Source of the DNA: Pseudoduganella plicata | Lineage (GTDB): Bacteria; Pseudomonadota; Gammaproteobacteria; Burkholderiales; Burkholderiaceae_D | Assembly: GCF_004421005.1 (NCBI RefSeq) | Contig: NZ_CP038026.1 | Location: 3,162,001 to 3,226,000 of the forward strand | Length of the DNA stretch: 64,000 bases | Direction: 5' to 3' | Shown here: positions 42,819-50,976 of the stretch, in pieces | Position numbering within the stretch: position 1 is the first letter of the stretch | Layout: each line of letters starts with the position of its first letter | Notes under the pieces: model-generated | The model's database searches: none | Seen by the model: the letters and a program-made list of their open reading frames with translations, nothing else | What the model was told of the DNA's origin: nothing | Position numbers and translations under genes: made by a program

Positions 42819-45280
42819 GGCATATCCGTCGGTTGGTCGGTCGATTCGAAAATAACTTCGTGCGCGTAGCGTTGACCCTCGTGCGTGGCCCGGTCGTCGT
42901 GCGCGCCCGGCAGCATCTCCTCGACCGACAGCAGGGCGAATTCGGTGTTGAAGATGCGGCCGATCATGCGCGTCATGATCGGCGCGCTGAAGTCCACGAA
43001 CAGCGGCTTCTTGGCGTTGCTGACGTCGCGCTCCAGCACCTTGCCGGCGTGATGGCGGCGCAGGAACGCACGCTGCGGCATGCCGTGGTTGCGCCGCCAC
43101 GCGTCGAGGCGGCTGAACCAGGCGAAGGCGTCCTCACCGGCAGCGCGCACGGGCAGCTGGTCTTTCGGCACCCACCACTGTTCGCGCGACAGGACGATAT
43201 CCCGGTAGCGCACGCGGGGAATGCGGACGACTTCGCGCGGCGCCGCGTCGCTGACGATCTTGTGCACGCCGAAGCGGAACGCGAAGTAGCGCGGCGCGTC
43301 GGCCATGCCCAGGTTCAGCAGCATCTCGAGGATCTTCGGATACAGCTCCTTGGTAAACAGACCGCTCTGGCGCAGCGCCAGCACTTCGCCCGTGCCACGA
43401 TGCAGCAGATGCGGATACGGCGCGTTGGCCGGCCACGTCAGCGCCAGGTCCGCCAGCGCCAGGTCGCCCGGCTGCGGCGCCGTCGGCGTATCGAGCCAGA
43501 TGCGCCGGCCGCAGATGCGCGGACGCAGCGCCGTGTTGAAACCAAAACTGTCGTAGAAGTCGCACGTCCGTTCCAGCGCCGGCGCATAGCTGCTGCGGCA
43601 GGCGTCCAGCACGGCGGAATCGTCGGTGAAGGTGAAGAAGCGCGAGAAGCAGCGCAGGTAGCCGCTGTCGATGTTATTCAGGACGAACGTGTCGCCGCAC
43701 AGGTGGCCGTACGCGGCGAACGCGCGGCCGGCCGGCTGCGGGGCGGCCACCGCATCCAGCACGATTTCCGCCTCGCCGCGGCGTTCCCAGATCTGCTGGT
43801 ACAGGCGCAGTATCGGCAGCACGGCGCGACCCGGCGCGGATGGCGCGGCCGCCATGCAGCGCTGCATCGTTTCGAAGAACTCAAAGATGCCCACCGTCGC
43901 GCCGGCGGGCATGGCCGCCCGCAGTGCGGCCAGTTGCGCGTCGCCGAAGCCGCTGTGGAAGTTCACGCCAAGGTAATGCGTGACGAATTCGCCGACCTGC
44001 CGCGCGTAACCCTGCAACTCGGCGCGATCGAGCGGCGCCAGGTCGGGCAGCCCGCTGTCGTGATACACCAGGCCGGCCGTCTTCACCAGCGGGCAATCCA
44101 GCAGCGCGCCCAGTTGCGCCATGGCGGCGTGGACGCGTGCCAGCGCCGCCAGCAGTGCCGGCCCGGGCACGTCGTCCAGGGCCGCAAACGCCGCGGTCAT
44201 GTCATCGAGAGCCTCGAGCACTGGACGCGCAGCGGCATCGTCGCCGGCCACGCGCCGGACGATGCCGCGGAATTGCTGCAGCAGGTCGCCGCCTTCGTCG
44301 TCCAGCCCGGGCGACGCCTGCAGCATGCCCGAAGTCAGCCACTTCTCCAGCAGTGCCGCCGGATCGGCGCCGGCGGGCAGCCGTTGCGCCAGCACGGGCC
44401 AGGGCAACCAGCCCTGCGCATCGGCGCCATCGGTAAACATGCCCACCGATCTGACCCGCGCGGTCATGAAGGTGGTGCGGTAAGCGTAGTATGCCGGCTG
44501 GTCCGCGAACAGATAGGTGTACTGGCCATCGGCGCGCGTGCTGCGGTTGCCCGTGACGCGGAAGCGGAAGTGGTCGCGATGACGCAGCACGAACCGGTCG
44601 TACAGCTTGAAGAAGCCGGCCCGGTCCAGCGTGTAGCGGCTGCGCATGGCGCGTCCGCCCAGCAGCGAAGCACGGCCCGTCGCGGCAAGCGGCGCGAAGC
44701 CCACGGACGTAAACGACGAGAACGGACTGACCTTGGTGACGGCGCGCGTCAGGTAGCGGTAGATCGTCTCCTCGTCGTTCAGCTTCTTCTTGTCCGCGAT
44801 TTCGGGCGCGGCGCTATAGGCGCGCGCCGTGTCGTAGAGCTGCGCCCGCGTCATCGCCATACCGTGCAGGAATACGGGCAGTGCCGCCAGCGCCTGCGCG
44901 GCAGCGCGGGCCGATGCCAGCTGCTCGCCAAACAGCCCGGCCAACGTCGCCTCCCGGGCCAGGACGGTGCGTGTATGCGCCAGCCACCATGCCAGTTGCG
45001 GGTCCTGTGCCAGCAGGCCGGCGTAACGCCCGACGATTTCCGCCAGCGGCCGCTCGTTGAAAATCGCCCGGCGTGCATCGATGTACTGGCGGTAGTCGGT
45101 AGCGGCCCCCGCAGCCAGCAGGTGCAGCCGGTCGCAGGCGGACTCGCGCCACTGAGCCAGCAGTTTCCGGTCGCGTGCGAGAGCGGCCGCGGCGACTTCG
45201 ACCGCGGACGATCCGGTCAATGCGTCAAGTGCGTCCAGCGGCAGGTTATTGGCCCGCACCACGGCATAGGGCACCATCAT
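42815..45280 (-). CDS. Split lantibiotic dehydratase, glutamylation domain (TbtB-like)
   Basis: 821 residues from the ATG at 45280, chosen because it overlaps the preceding stop as ATGA. It matches the LanB N-terminal domain: the KVSPFSSFTSVGF block (about 180-192) is the family hallmark. Further blocks occur at YLGVNFHSGFGD and near the C terminus (REQWWVPKDQLP). In MibB/NisB and TbtB this domain transfers glutamate from Glu-tRNA to Ser/Thr side chains. The C-terminal elimination domain of full-length LanB is absent and is supplied by a separate gene at 35902-36762, as in thiopeptide and goadsporin clusters. No LanC cyclase is encoded nearby, which argues against an ordinary lanthipeptide. 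Confidence 0.85.
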   Translation of the reverse strand: MMVPYAVVRANNLPLDALDALTGSSAVEVAAAALARDRKLLAQWRESACDRLHLLAAGAATDYRQYIDARRAIFNERPLAEIVGRYAGLLAQDPQLAWWLAHTRTVLAREATLAGLFGEQLASARAAAQALAALPVFLHGMAMTRAQLYDTARAYSAAPEIADKKKLNDEETIYRYLTRAVTKVSPFSSFTSVGFAPLAATGRASLLGGRAMRSRYTLDRAGFFKLYDRFVLRHRDHFRFRVTGNRSTRADGQYTYLFADQPAYYAYRTTFMTARVRSVGMFTDGADAQGWLPWPVLAQRLPAGADPAALLEKWLTSGMLQASPGLDDEGGDLLQQFRGIVRRVAGDDAAARPVLEALDDMTAAFAALDDVPGPALLAALARVHAAMAQLGALLDCPLVKTAGLVYHDSGLPDLAPLDRAELQGYARQVGEFVTHYLGVNFHSGFGDAQLAALRAAMPAGATVGIFEFFETMQRCMAAAPSAPGRAVLPILRLYQQIWERRGEAEIVLDAVAAPQPAGRAFAAYGHLCGDTFVLNNIDSGYLRCFSRFFTFTDDSAVLDACRSSYAPALERTCDFYDSFGFNTALRPRICGRRIWLDTPTAPQPGDLALADLALTWPANAPYPHLLHRGTGEVLALRQSGLFTKELYPKILEMLLNLGMADAPRYFAFRFGVHKIVSDAAPREVVRIPRVRYRDIVLSREQWWVPKDQLPVRAAGEDAFAWFSRLDAWRRNHGMPQRAFLRRHHAGKVLERDVSNAKKPLFVDFSAPIMTRMIGRIFNTEFALLSVEEMLPGAHDDRATHEGQRYAHEVIFESTDQPTDMP

Positions 45281-46485
45281 CGCAGTACTCCCCACGCCTC
45301 GCGGCAACGGTTGCGCGCCACGAGCAGACCGTAATAGGCGCGCTGGCCGTCGGCAGGCGTCTGCAGCAGCGCGTCCATCCCGAGCTGGTCGTAGCTGCGG
45401 AACGGCCGGCCGACGAGGCCATGTCCGCTCAGGTGCCGGATCAGCTGCTGGTTCAGGTAACCGAGTGCCATGTTCATCTCCACGAATTGGGCATCGCCGC
45501 AGTGGTAGGCCAGTTCGTCCACGCACAGGAACACCATGGCGGGAACGGTTCTGAAATTGAAGTTGTCGTAGTTGTAGAAGCGCTGGCACTCGTCGATGGG
45601 ATCGCGCCCGTCGACACATTCGAGTGTGGCATCGACGCAGCGGTAGACGCCCGCCGCCACGCCCTCGCCGGCGCGCAGGCATAGCCGCGCTTCGATGCGT
45701 GGCGCCGTGGGCATCGCCGCCGTGAGCGCGACCTGCGCCGCGTCGATCGCCGCCAGCAGGTCGGCCAGGCGCGTGCTGTCGAGGATGCACGGCGCGGGAT
45801 AGAAGCCGCGCTGGAAACGGCCGCTGCTGCGTTCACGCGCGTAGTGCCGGTGCTGCGCGAGTGCTTGCGTCCAGTCCCCCGGTTCGCCCTGGTCGGCGAC
45901 GTCGAGGCGGATCGATTGCGCACTCACGGCCGGCGCGATGCGCAACCCCGCATGACGCCCCAGCGCCACCAGCTCCGACAGGAAATGGCCCGCCTCCAGC
46001 GCGAACAGCGACTTGCGGAACAGGTTGTACAGGGCGGCGTAAACCGTGAAGTCGTTGCGGATCTCCAGAGCGAGCGTTCCTTCGCCAGGCCCACCGTCGG
46101 CGTGCAGGCGCAGCGCGCGCATGTCGACCTGCCAGCGCCCGGCCGCGTCGTGCAGAACGAAGCGCAGCGGATAGTAAGCCCGCGGGGACGGATAACTCGC
46201 GTGCACGCCATAGCCGGCGCACGGCGTGACGGTGGCCGGCTGGTGCACCTGCAGCAGTACCGCCAGCAGCCGCTCGCGCGCACTGCCAGTGGGCGCGGCC
46301 CCCGTGAGCAGGGCGCGGAACAACGGCGTCAGGTCGCGCAACTCGCCCGCGGCGCCGGGGCGGCCGATCTGGTGCTGCCGCTCGAACGCATCGAGCGGCC
46401 TGGGACCGGCGCACGCGTCGGCCGGCGCCAGGTAGCGGAAGCTGAATTCGTCGATCGCGCAGCGACCCGGTTCGATGGTCGTCAT
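45277..46485 (-). CDS. SagB/TbtE-like FMN-dependent azoline dehydrogenase
   Basis: 402 residues. The sequence fits the nitroreductase-like SagB-type dehydrogenases of azole RiPP clusters. The FTVYAALYNLFRKSLFALEAGHFLSELVALGRHAGL block (two parts, around 148-185) is the helix pair with the tyrosine and the long FMN-proximal helix. The C-terminal FNFRTVPAMVFLCVDELAY and EMNMALGYLNQQLIRHLSGHGLVGRPF segments resemble the nitroreductase end. It would oxidise azolines to thiazoles/oxazoles with FMN. It lies one base after the YcaO stop and overlaps the next gene. Confidence 0.75.
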   Translation of the reverse strand: MTTIEPGRCAIDEFSFRYLAPADACAGPRPLDAFERQHQIGRPGAAGELRDLTPLFRALLTGAAPTGSARERLLAVLLQVHQPATVTPCAGYGVHASYPSPRAYYPLRFVLHDAAGRWQVDMRALRLHADGGPGEGTLALEIRNDFTVYAALYNLFRKSLFALEAGHFLSELVALGRHAGLRIAPAVSAQSIRLDVADQGEPGDWTQALAQHRHYARERSSGRFQRGFYPAPCILDSTRLADLLAAIDAAQVALTAAMPTAPRIEARLCLRAGEGVAAGVYRCVDATLECVDGRDPIDECQRFYNYDNFNFRTVPAMVFLCVDELAYHCGDAQFVEMNMALGYLNQQLIRHLSGHGLVGRPFRSYDQLGMDALLQTPADGQRAYYGLLVARNRCREAWGVLR

Positions 46486-46486
46486 G

Positions 46487-48154
46487 TCAGCCCAATGGAT
46501 GCAGCAGCGGTTCGGTCAGGTCGGCGAGGGCGTTCACCCACGCACAGGCCAGCGCCGCCCGCGCCAGGCGACCTGCCGGGAGGCACAGCGGCTTGTCGCC
46601 AAATGTCAGCGGCAGCGTGCCCGGAATGAAGACGCGTGCGCCGTGCAGGCCGAGGGACGGCAGGCCAGGCGGCGTGATATCCGCCACAACCAGTTCGTAG
46701 CCCGCGCCGGCGGCACGTGCACCAAGCATCTGCCACGCCGCGGCGGGCCCTTGCGATGCTGTCGTGGCGCTCCCCGCGTGGGTGGCAACAAAGTCCTGCC
46801 ATGCCAGCGTTTCGGGTGCCGCGGTGAGGAAATCGAAGTGGTGACGCTGTCCATCCTGGCCGTAGTACAGCGCCTGCGCGCTGTCGCGCAGGTGCGCCAC
46901 GCTGCCGCCCGCATGCTGACGGCGGTGGCGGCCCAGATTGCGCTCGGACACGCCGACCAGCGAGTGGGCCTCTCCCAGCGCGGCGACGATCGCTTCGCAC
47001 GGATCGGGATGGCAGGCCGCGGTGACGAAAGCGGCCAGCCTGCCTTCTTCCCTCCCCAGCAGCAGCACCAGCACAGAGGGGATCGCGAACTCCGTCGTGA
47101 TGTCGAAACAGCGCACGTCGTAGCCCGCCAGTTGCAGTAGCGCGTACAGCTGCCGTGCCGGCGCATGATCGACGGTGGCGGCGACGAAGCGCGGTGGCGT
47201 GGAGCGGCTGTACCAGGCCAGCAGCAACGCATCGCGTTCGATCAGTTCCAGCGCCCCGAACAGCGCCGCCTCGTCGGCGGTGCTGCCCAATGCGCAGCCA
47301 TTGCTGTTCTGGCCATGACTGAACAGGTGCCCGGGCTGCAGCAGGTAATTGATCATCTGCAGCGGTACCAGGCGTTGCGCCTTCGCGTGCACGAGCCGGC
47401 ACGGCAGCCAGTGCAGCGCCCGGTCCTCGGCAAAGCCCGGGAAGAGCCGTGGCGACTGCTGCCGCGGCACATCGGCGATCTGGTCGGGACGCAATGCGGC
47501 CTCGCCCAGTTCCGCATACGTGGCCAGGCGCGCCGCCCGCGGCACGTTGCGGCCCGCCCAGCGTTCGCAGAATTCCAGGATGGCGCCGCGCATGCGCTGG
47601 CGGTCCGTGCTGCCACGGCCGATGCCCAGCAAGCCGGTGCCCGGATCGTAGCAGTGATAACTGTCGCCGCCGGGACTGGGCTGCAGCGTCAGGCCCAGCA
47701 CCGAGGCGTTGCCGAACACGCGCACGGCGCCATCCAGATCGGCCGTGCCGGTCCGGCAATCGCGCCGCCCATCCGCTGTGGCAGGCGCCGCGGCGCCGGC
47801 CCGCGGTCCCGGGTAATAGCGCTTGCTGAACGCGCCCTCGAGATAGAGGAACACACAATCGCGCTCGGGCGGCTGCGTGGCGAGGCGCGCCAGCAGTGTT
47901 GTCAGCTGCACCTGCAGCATGGCACTCCAGCGCCATCTGCGCTGGAACAGCGGAAACGCGCTGAATTCGCCAGCGAATGCCAGCAGGTGGGCGCGATGGT
48001 CGTCCCCCGCCCCGGTGACCGGCAGCAGCGCCAGCGTCGTGGCGGTGGCGATCACCGCAACCGTGGCCGCCGGCGCCGCCGTGCCATCGCTATCGACGCT
48101 GGCATCGGCGGGCACACTGCGCACGAAGTCCATCAGCGACGCGATATCGTTCAC
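46487..48154 (-). CDS. YcaO-domain azoline cyclodehydratase (TbtG-like)
   Basis: 555 residues from a GTG start (VNDIASLMDFV) that overlaps the preceding stop as GTGA. The YcaO fold is recognised from NSNGCALGSTADEAALFGALELIERDA (in two parts, about residues 300-330), where Glu, Glu-Arg and Asp bind Mg-ATP, and from EAIVAALGEAHSLVG, the second ATP-binding segment. YcaO enzymes phosphorylate the peptide-bond oxygen to cyclise Cys/Ser/Thr to azolines. The C terminus ends HPLG and has no long PxPxP tail. The partner protein that delivers the leader is encoded just upstream. The start choice rests on the overlap; an alternative ATG at 48373 would lie within the upstream gene. Confidence 0.9.
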   Translation of the reverse strand: MNDIASLMDFVRSVPADASVDSDGTAAPAATVAVIATATTLALLPVTGAGDDHRAHLLAFAGEFSAFPLFQRRWRWSAMLQVQLTTLLARLATQPPERDCVFLYLEGAFSKRYYPGPRAGAAAPATADGRRDCRTGTADLDGAVRVFGNASVLGLTLQPSPGGDSYHCYDPGTGLLGIGRGSTDRQRMRGAILEFCERWAGRNVPRAARLATYAELGEAALRPDQIADVPRQQSPRLFPGFAEDRALHWLPCRLVHAKAQRLVPLQMINYLLQPGHLFSHGQNSNGCALGSTADEAALFGALELIERDALLLAWYSRSTPPRFVAATVDHAPARQLYALLQLAGYDVRCFDITTEFAIPSVLVLLLGREEGRLAAFVTAACHPDPCEAIVAALGEAHSLVGVSERNLGRHRRQHAGGSVAHLRDSAQALYYGQDGQRHHFDFLTAAPETLAWQDFVATHAGSATTASQGPAAAWQMLGARAAGAGYELVVADITPPGLPSLGLHGARVFIPGTLPLTFGDKPLCLPAGRLARAALACAWVNALADLTEPLLHPLG

Positions 48155-49716
48155 GCGGCCTCCGGCGCCGGCACCTGCAGCGGGTGGTCCGCCAGGATGA
48201 CATCGCGAACGCCGCCGTCGGCCGACCACAAGGCGCCATACAGCGCCAGCAGGCCCGCTTCGCGCTGTCCCGGCTCCGGCTGACCTTCGTGCGGCAGATA
48301 AATCGCGACGTCCCCTGCGGACATCACTGTGCACCGTGCCCACGCGGACGTTGCCAGTTCCGTGTCGGCCCACTGCACGCGCCGGCCGTAGGCGGTATTG
48401 ATGCAGAAGCTCAGGTATTGCTCACGCGCCGTCAGCGCGGGTGCGGTGCCCTGTGGCGGGGGCGCCGCCCGCAATGGGGCGATGGCCTGTTCGGCGATGT
48501 CGAGCCGCGCCAGGTAGGCGCCGATTGCCGCACGCTCGGCTGGCGCCGTATTGCAGAACCAGTGCCGCTGTGCGTCGACCAGTTGCAGCAGTGCGCCGGC
48601 CATGCACTCGGCGTGCGTCATTCCCGCGCCCACCAGGGTCACGGGAGCGCTTCGCCCAGGCAGCTGTGCCTGCAGGGTGTACAGCTTGATATAGCAGCCC
48701 TCCTGCGTCCGCTCGACCGGGGAGCACAACGGCGACAGCGGCGTGCGCACCAGTTCCGCGACGCGCGCACCCACCGCGATCGCATCCTCCACCCCGGCCC
48801 AGCCGGCGGCGAACGGCAGCAGCGGATACAGCCCGGCACTGCCCATCGGCACGTCCGCATCGAGGCCGAAATGCAGATAACGGCGCGGCGCCAGGGCGCG
48901 CACGCCGCACAGGTCGTCGAAGCAGATCGCCGCGGCGGTCGCACCAGCACACAGGCTGTCGCAAGGCGATACCGGCGCGCCGCTTGGGCGGGTGGGCAGC
49001 AGGGCCACGTCCGCACCGTGCAGCACGCACAGCTGTCCGTTGCTGACAAAGGCAGCCAGGTGGCGCGCGTCGGGCAGCGCGGCAACCAGCGCCTCGAACG
49101 GGCATGCCGCATCCGCGCCGCATTGCAGGACGAGGGTGTGGTCGGGCGTAGCCGCCGTGACGATGTCCAGCGCGGCATCGGGCCAGCGCGCCAGCTCGCC
49201 GAAGGCGTCGCGCAGTTCGTGCGCCTGCCATTCGTCGCCCAGCTGCAGAACGCTCAGCCGGCGCACCCCGAGGCACGCCAATGTCTTGATCGCGCCGATC
49301 AGCGCATAGTCGCCCGCCACCAGCAGGATACGCGCGTCGAGAAAGCGGCCAAACGCGGCGGCACTGTCATCGACATACGAACGCAGATACAGCAGAGCGT
49401 CGTGAACCGGCTGCAGCCGGGCTTCTGCCAGCATTGAGCCGATACGGAAAGCTGCATGTTTTGACAGTAGGAATTCGAGAAACTTTAATATATACGCGCG
49501 ATGCGCAGTCGGAATATATTCCATCGCATCGCACAATGGCAGCGTGCCATCGATCAGGTCGCAGAAGCGATATAGATGTTCGATGCAATCATGCTGCAAG
49601 CGCACAATATAATGTTGGCCCGCATATTGGATATAAATACGGTCTTCCGCGTTCCGTAGAAATATGTCTGGTCGAAGCGAATAAACATCTTCCGGCCGCA
49701 AAGAAATTTGTGGCAT
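48151..49716 (-). CDS. RRE-containing ThiF-like partner protein (TbtF-like)
   Basis: 521 residues from the ATG at 49716, after GGAG/CGGGA. The first 90 residues look like a PqqD-like RiPP recognition element: LRPDIFLRNAEDRIYIQYAG, then FCDLIDGTLPLCDAM, then a helix ending FLEFLLSKHAAF. A Rossmann-like part follows (ARILLVAGDYALIGAIKTLACLGV, about 130-152), the degenerate ThiF/E1-like fold of ocin-ThiF proteins; no CxxC zinc site is obvious. The protein should bind the leader and present the core to the YcaO enzyme. The 5' region (RRE) is visibly richer in A/T than the rest of the gene. It is the first biosynthetic gene, 131 bp after the precursor gene. Confidence 0.75.
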   Translation of the reverse strand: MPQISLRPEDVYSLRPDIFLRNAEDRIYIQYAGQHYIVRLQHDCIEHLYRFCDLIDGTLPLCDAMEYIPTAHRAYILKFLEFLLSKHAAFRIGSMLAEARLQPVHDALLYLRSYVDDSAAAFGRFLDARILLVAGDYALIGAIKTLACLGVRRLSVLQLGDEWQAHELRDAFGELARWPDAALDIVTAATPDHTLVLQCGADAACPFEALVAALPDARHLAAFVSNGQLCVLHGADVALLPTRPSGAPVSPCDSLCAGATAAAICFDDLCGVRALAPRRYLHFGLDADVPMGSAGLYPLLPFAAGWAGVEDAIAVGARVAELVRTPLSPLCSPVERTQEGCYIKLYTLQAQLPGRSAPVTLVGAGMTHAECMAGALLQLVDAQRHWFCNTAPAERAAIGAYLARLDIAEQAIAPLRAAPPPQGTAPALTAREQYLSFCINTAYGRRVQWADTELATSAWARCTVMSAGDVAIYLPHEGQPEPGQREAGLLALYGALWSADGGVRDVILADHPLQVPAPEAA

Positions 49717-49758
49717 GTCCCGCTCCGTCTTATTCGGTAATGAACAATCCCGCAACGG

Positions 49759-49784
49759 GCTGCTCCCGGGTGAACGGGAGCAGC
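49759..49784. promoter_or_regulatory. Strong hairpin between precursor gene and first biosynthetic gene
   Basis: A perfect 10-bp stem GCTGCTCCCG/CGGGAGCAGC with a 6-nt loop lies in the 131-bp gap after the precursor stop. No T-run follows on the minus strand. It could act as an attenuator, partial terminator or RNA stabiliser so that more precursor than enzyme is made, a common need in RiPP operons. Confidence 0.6.
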
Positions 49785-49847
49785 TCTCGCGTTCCGGTGC
49801 TCAGCATCTGGCGCCTAGGATGCGGCACCGGGAAGCGCACACCTGAA

Positions 49848-49997
49848 TCAGCAGGCCGCGACCAGCGAGCTGTCCTGCTTGCTGCAGGTGGAGCCCGCGC
49901 AGATGGTGGACGATGCGCCCATTTCTTCCATGGCGGTTGCTTCGTTCGTTTCCAGGATTTCGAAGTCGAAGTCCACAGCGGTGTCAACGTTTTGCAT
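49848..49997 (-). CDS. Thiopeptide-like RiPP precursor peptide
   Basis: 49 residues, with an AGGAG SD 6 bases before the ATG. The leader (1-28) is acidic (eight Asp/Glu), with FDFEILETNEA in its middle and MEEMGA at the end, closely like thiopeptide leaders (TbtA ends EVGA). The core (29-49) begins SSTICAGSTCS and ends SSLVAAC: three Cys (33, 38, 49), six Ser, two Thr. If cleavage follows Ala28, core positions are Ser1 and Cys10-Ser11, the same spacing as the two serines that form the pyridine in thiomuracin and GE2270 (29-membered ring). Lys12 after the second serine is unusual, since a Cys is normal there. No second precursor is present. No leader peptidase gene is seen in the locus. Confidence 0.85.
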   Translation of the reverse strand: MQNVDTAVDFDFEILETNEATAMEEMGASSTICAGSTCSKQDSSLVAAC

Positions 49998-50025
49998 GTA
50001 AATCTCCTAGTGGGATTACGGTTAA

Positions 50026-50039
50026 GCACTGTTCAGTGC
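50026..50039. promoter_or_regulatory. Perfect palindrome in the 5' leader of the precursor gene
   Basis: GCACTG-TT-CAGTGC is a perfect 6-bp inverted repeat. It lies directly downstream of the proposed -10 element, at the expected transcription start, where a repressor could act. No known box is matched convincingly. Confidence 0.5.
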
Positions 50040-50045
50040 AAGGAA

Positions 50046-50074
50046 ATCGTAACGTACAACGTTTTATGCAACAA
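50046..50074 (-). promoter_or_regulatory. Putative promoter of the RiPP operon
   Basis: On the minus strand TTGTTG (50069-50074), a 17-bp spacer and TACGAT (50046-50051) form a moderate sigma-70 promoter about 50 bp before the precursor start codon. The divergent gap 49998-50285 is AT-rich compared with its surroundings. Confidence 0.45.
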
Positions 50075-50117
50075 GCGAATATCCAAAGATTTTGTTCGTG
50101 ATAACTTTTTGCAACAA
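50058..50117 (-). repeat. Imperfect direct repeats upstream of the RiPP operon
   Basis: Minus-strand TTGTTGCATAAAACGTT (50058-50074) and TTGTTGCAAAAAGTT (50103-50117) share the TTGTTGCA-AAA core, with starts 43 bp apart. This is roughly four helical turns, and the first copy overlaps the proposed -35. They could be binding sites of an activator, but no regulator gene is encoded in the locus. Confidence 0.45.
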
Positions 50118-50285
50118 CAATCTCAATCAAAAAATAATGCGGACGGTCTGGTAATTTTTGGTGCTAGCATAATCCGCGAGAAAGAAGGCCTGGCGCGGAC
50201 GCGACTTTATTCAGATTGACGTCATTCGCAGGTTTTTTTCAGGCAGTAAATAAACCCTTTACGACGACTGTCATCGGGAGTTTTC

Positions 50286-50965
50286 ATGCAACTCAGCAGA
50301 CGATATTGGCTGGCGCTGGCGGGGGGATCGTCGGTGTCGGGGTCCTGATGAACGTGTCGAGCGCGCCCGCCGGAACGGCCAGCCCGTACCGAACGCTGGC
50401 CGCAGCCGCCCCGCCGCCCGGCCGCATCGAAGTGGTGGAATTCTTCTGGTACAGCTGCCCGCATTGCTACGAGTTCGAGCCGGCACTGCGCGGCTGGGTG
50501 GCGCGCCATGGCGACGAGATCGTGTTCCGCCGCGTCCCTGTCGGGATGCATCCACGCCAGCTGCCGCAGCAGCGCATGTTCTACGTGATGGAAGCGCTGG
50601 GCATGGACCAACGGGCCGACCGCGAGTTGCTGCACCAGATCCACGACGCCAGGCGCCCGCTCGATACGGAAACGGCCCTGGCCGGATTCGCCGCCGATGC
50701 GGGCGTCGCAGGCGACCGCTTCCATGCCGCGTGGCGCTCGGCCGCCGTGCAGCAGAAGGTCGACGCGGCCACGCGCCTGCACACGGCGCTCAACGTCACC
50801 AGCGTGCCGACGGTGGTCATCGGCGGCCGCTACGTCACGTCGCCGGCCATGCTGGGGGCGACGTTGCCGATGTGGGGCCAGACGCCGGCCATGCGGCACG
50901 AAGCAACCCTGGCGACGATGGACACGCTGCTGCGCCAGGCGCGGCAGGACAGCACGACTCGATAA
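50286..50965 (+). CDS. DsbA-like thiol oxidoreductase with apparent frameshift in its signal sequence
   Basis: The body (from about 50348) is a thioredoxin-fold DsbA family protein: VVEFFWYSCPHCYEFEP with the CPHC active site and cis-Pro segment TSVPTVVIGG. It is closest in shape to DsbA/FrnE-type exported oxidases. The SD-preceded ATG at 50286 (GGGAG) opens a convincing signal-peptide start, MQLSRRYWLALAGG, but in a different frame, which stops near 50345. Adding one G to the G6 run at 50321-50326 would join the two into one exported protein. As read, only a form starting at 50348 (or TTG 50216), without this signal, could be made. First gene of the divergent operon; the HlyD gene follows 11 bp later. 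It may form or guard thiols of the exported peptide or its proteins. Confidence 0.75.
50321..50326 (+). other. G6 homopolymer at the apparent frameshift
   Basis: Six G follow GC at 50319-50320. Seven would restore one reading frame from the signal peptide into the DsbA domain. It is either a sequencing error, an inactivating mutation or a slippage (phase-variable) tract. Confidence 0.6.
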
Positions 50966-50976
50966 CGGGAGAGGCG

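Noticed and set aside
42833..45334. 833-codon plus-strand ORF
   Set aside because: Antisense to the LanB-like gene, which has clear motifs.
42815..49997. Ordinary class I lanthipeptide cluster
   Set aside because: No LanC cyclase; YcaO, ThiF-like and SagB-like genes are present; the LanB is split as in thiopeptides.
50026..50039. LexA (SOS) box
   Set aside because: The palindrome does not fit CTGT-N8-ACAG spacing.
49434..50219. Plus-strand ORF over the precursor region
   Set aside because: It reads antisense through the RRE part and the precursor gene; no SD or family features.
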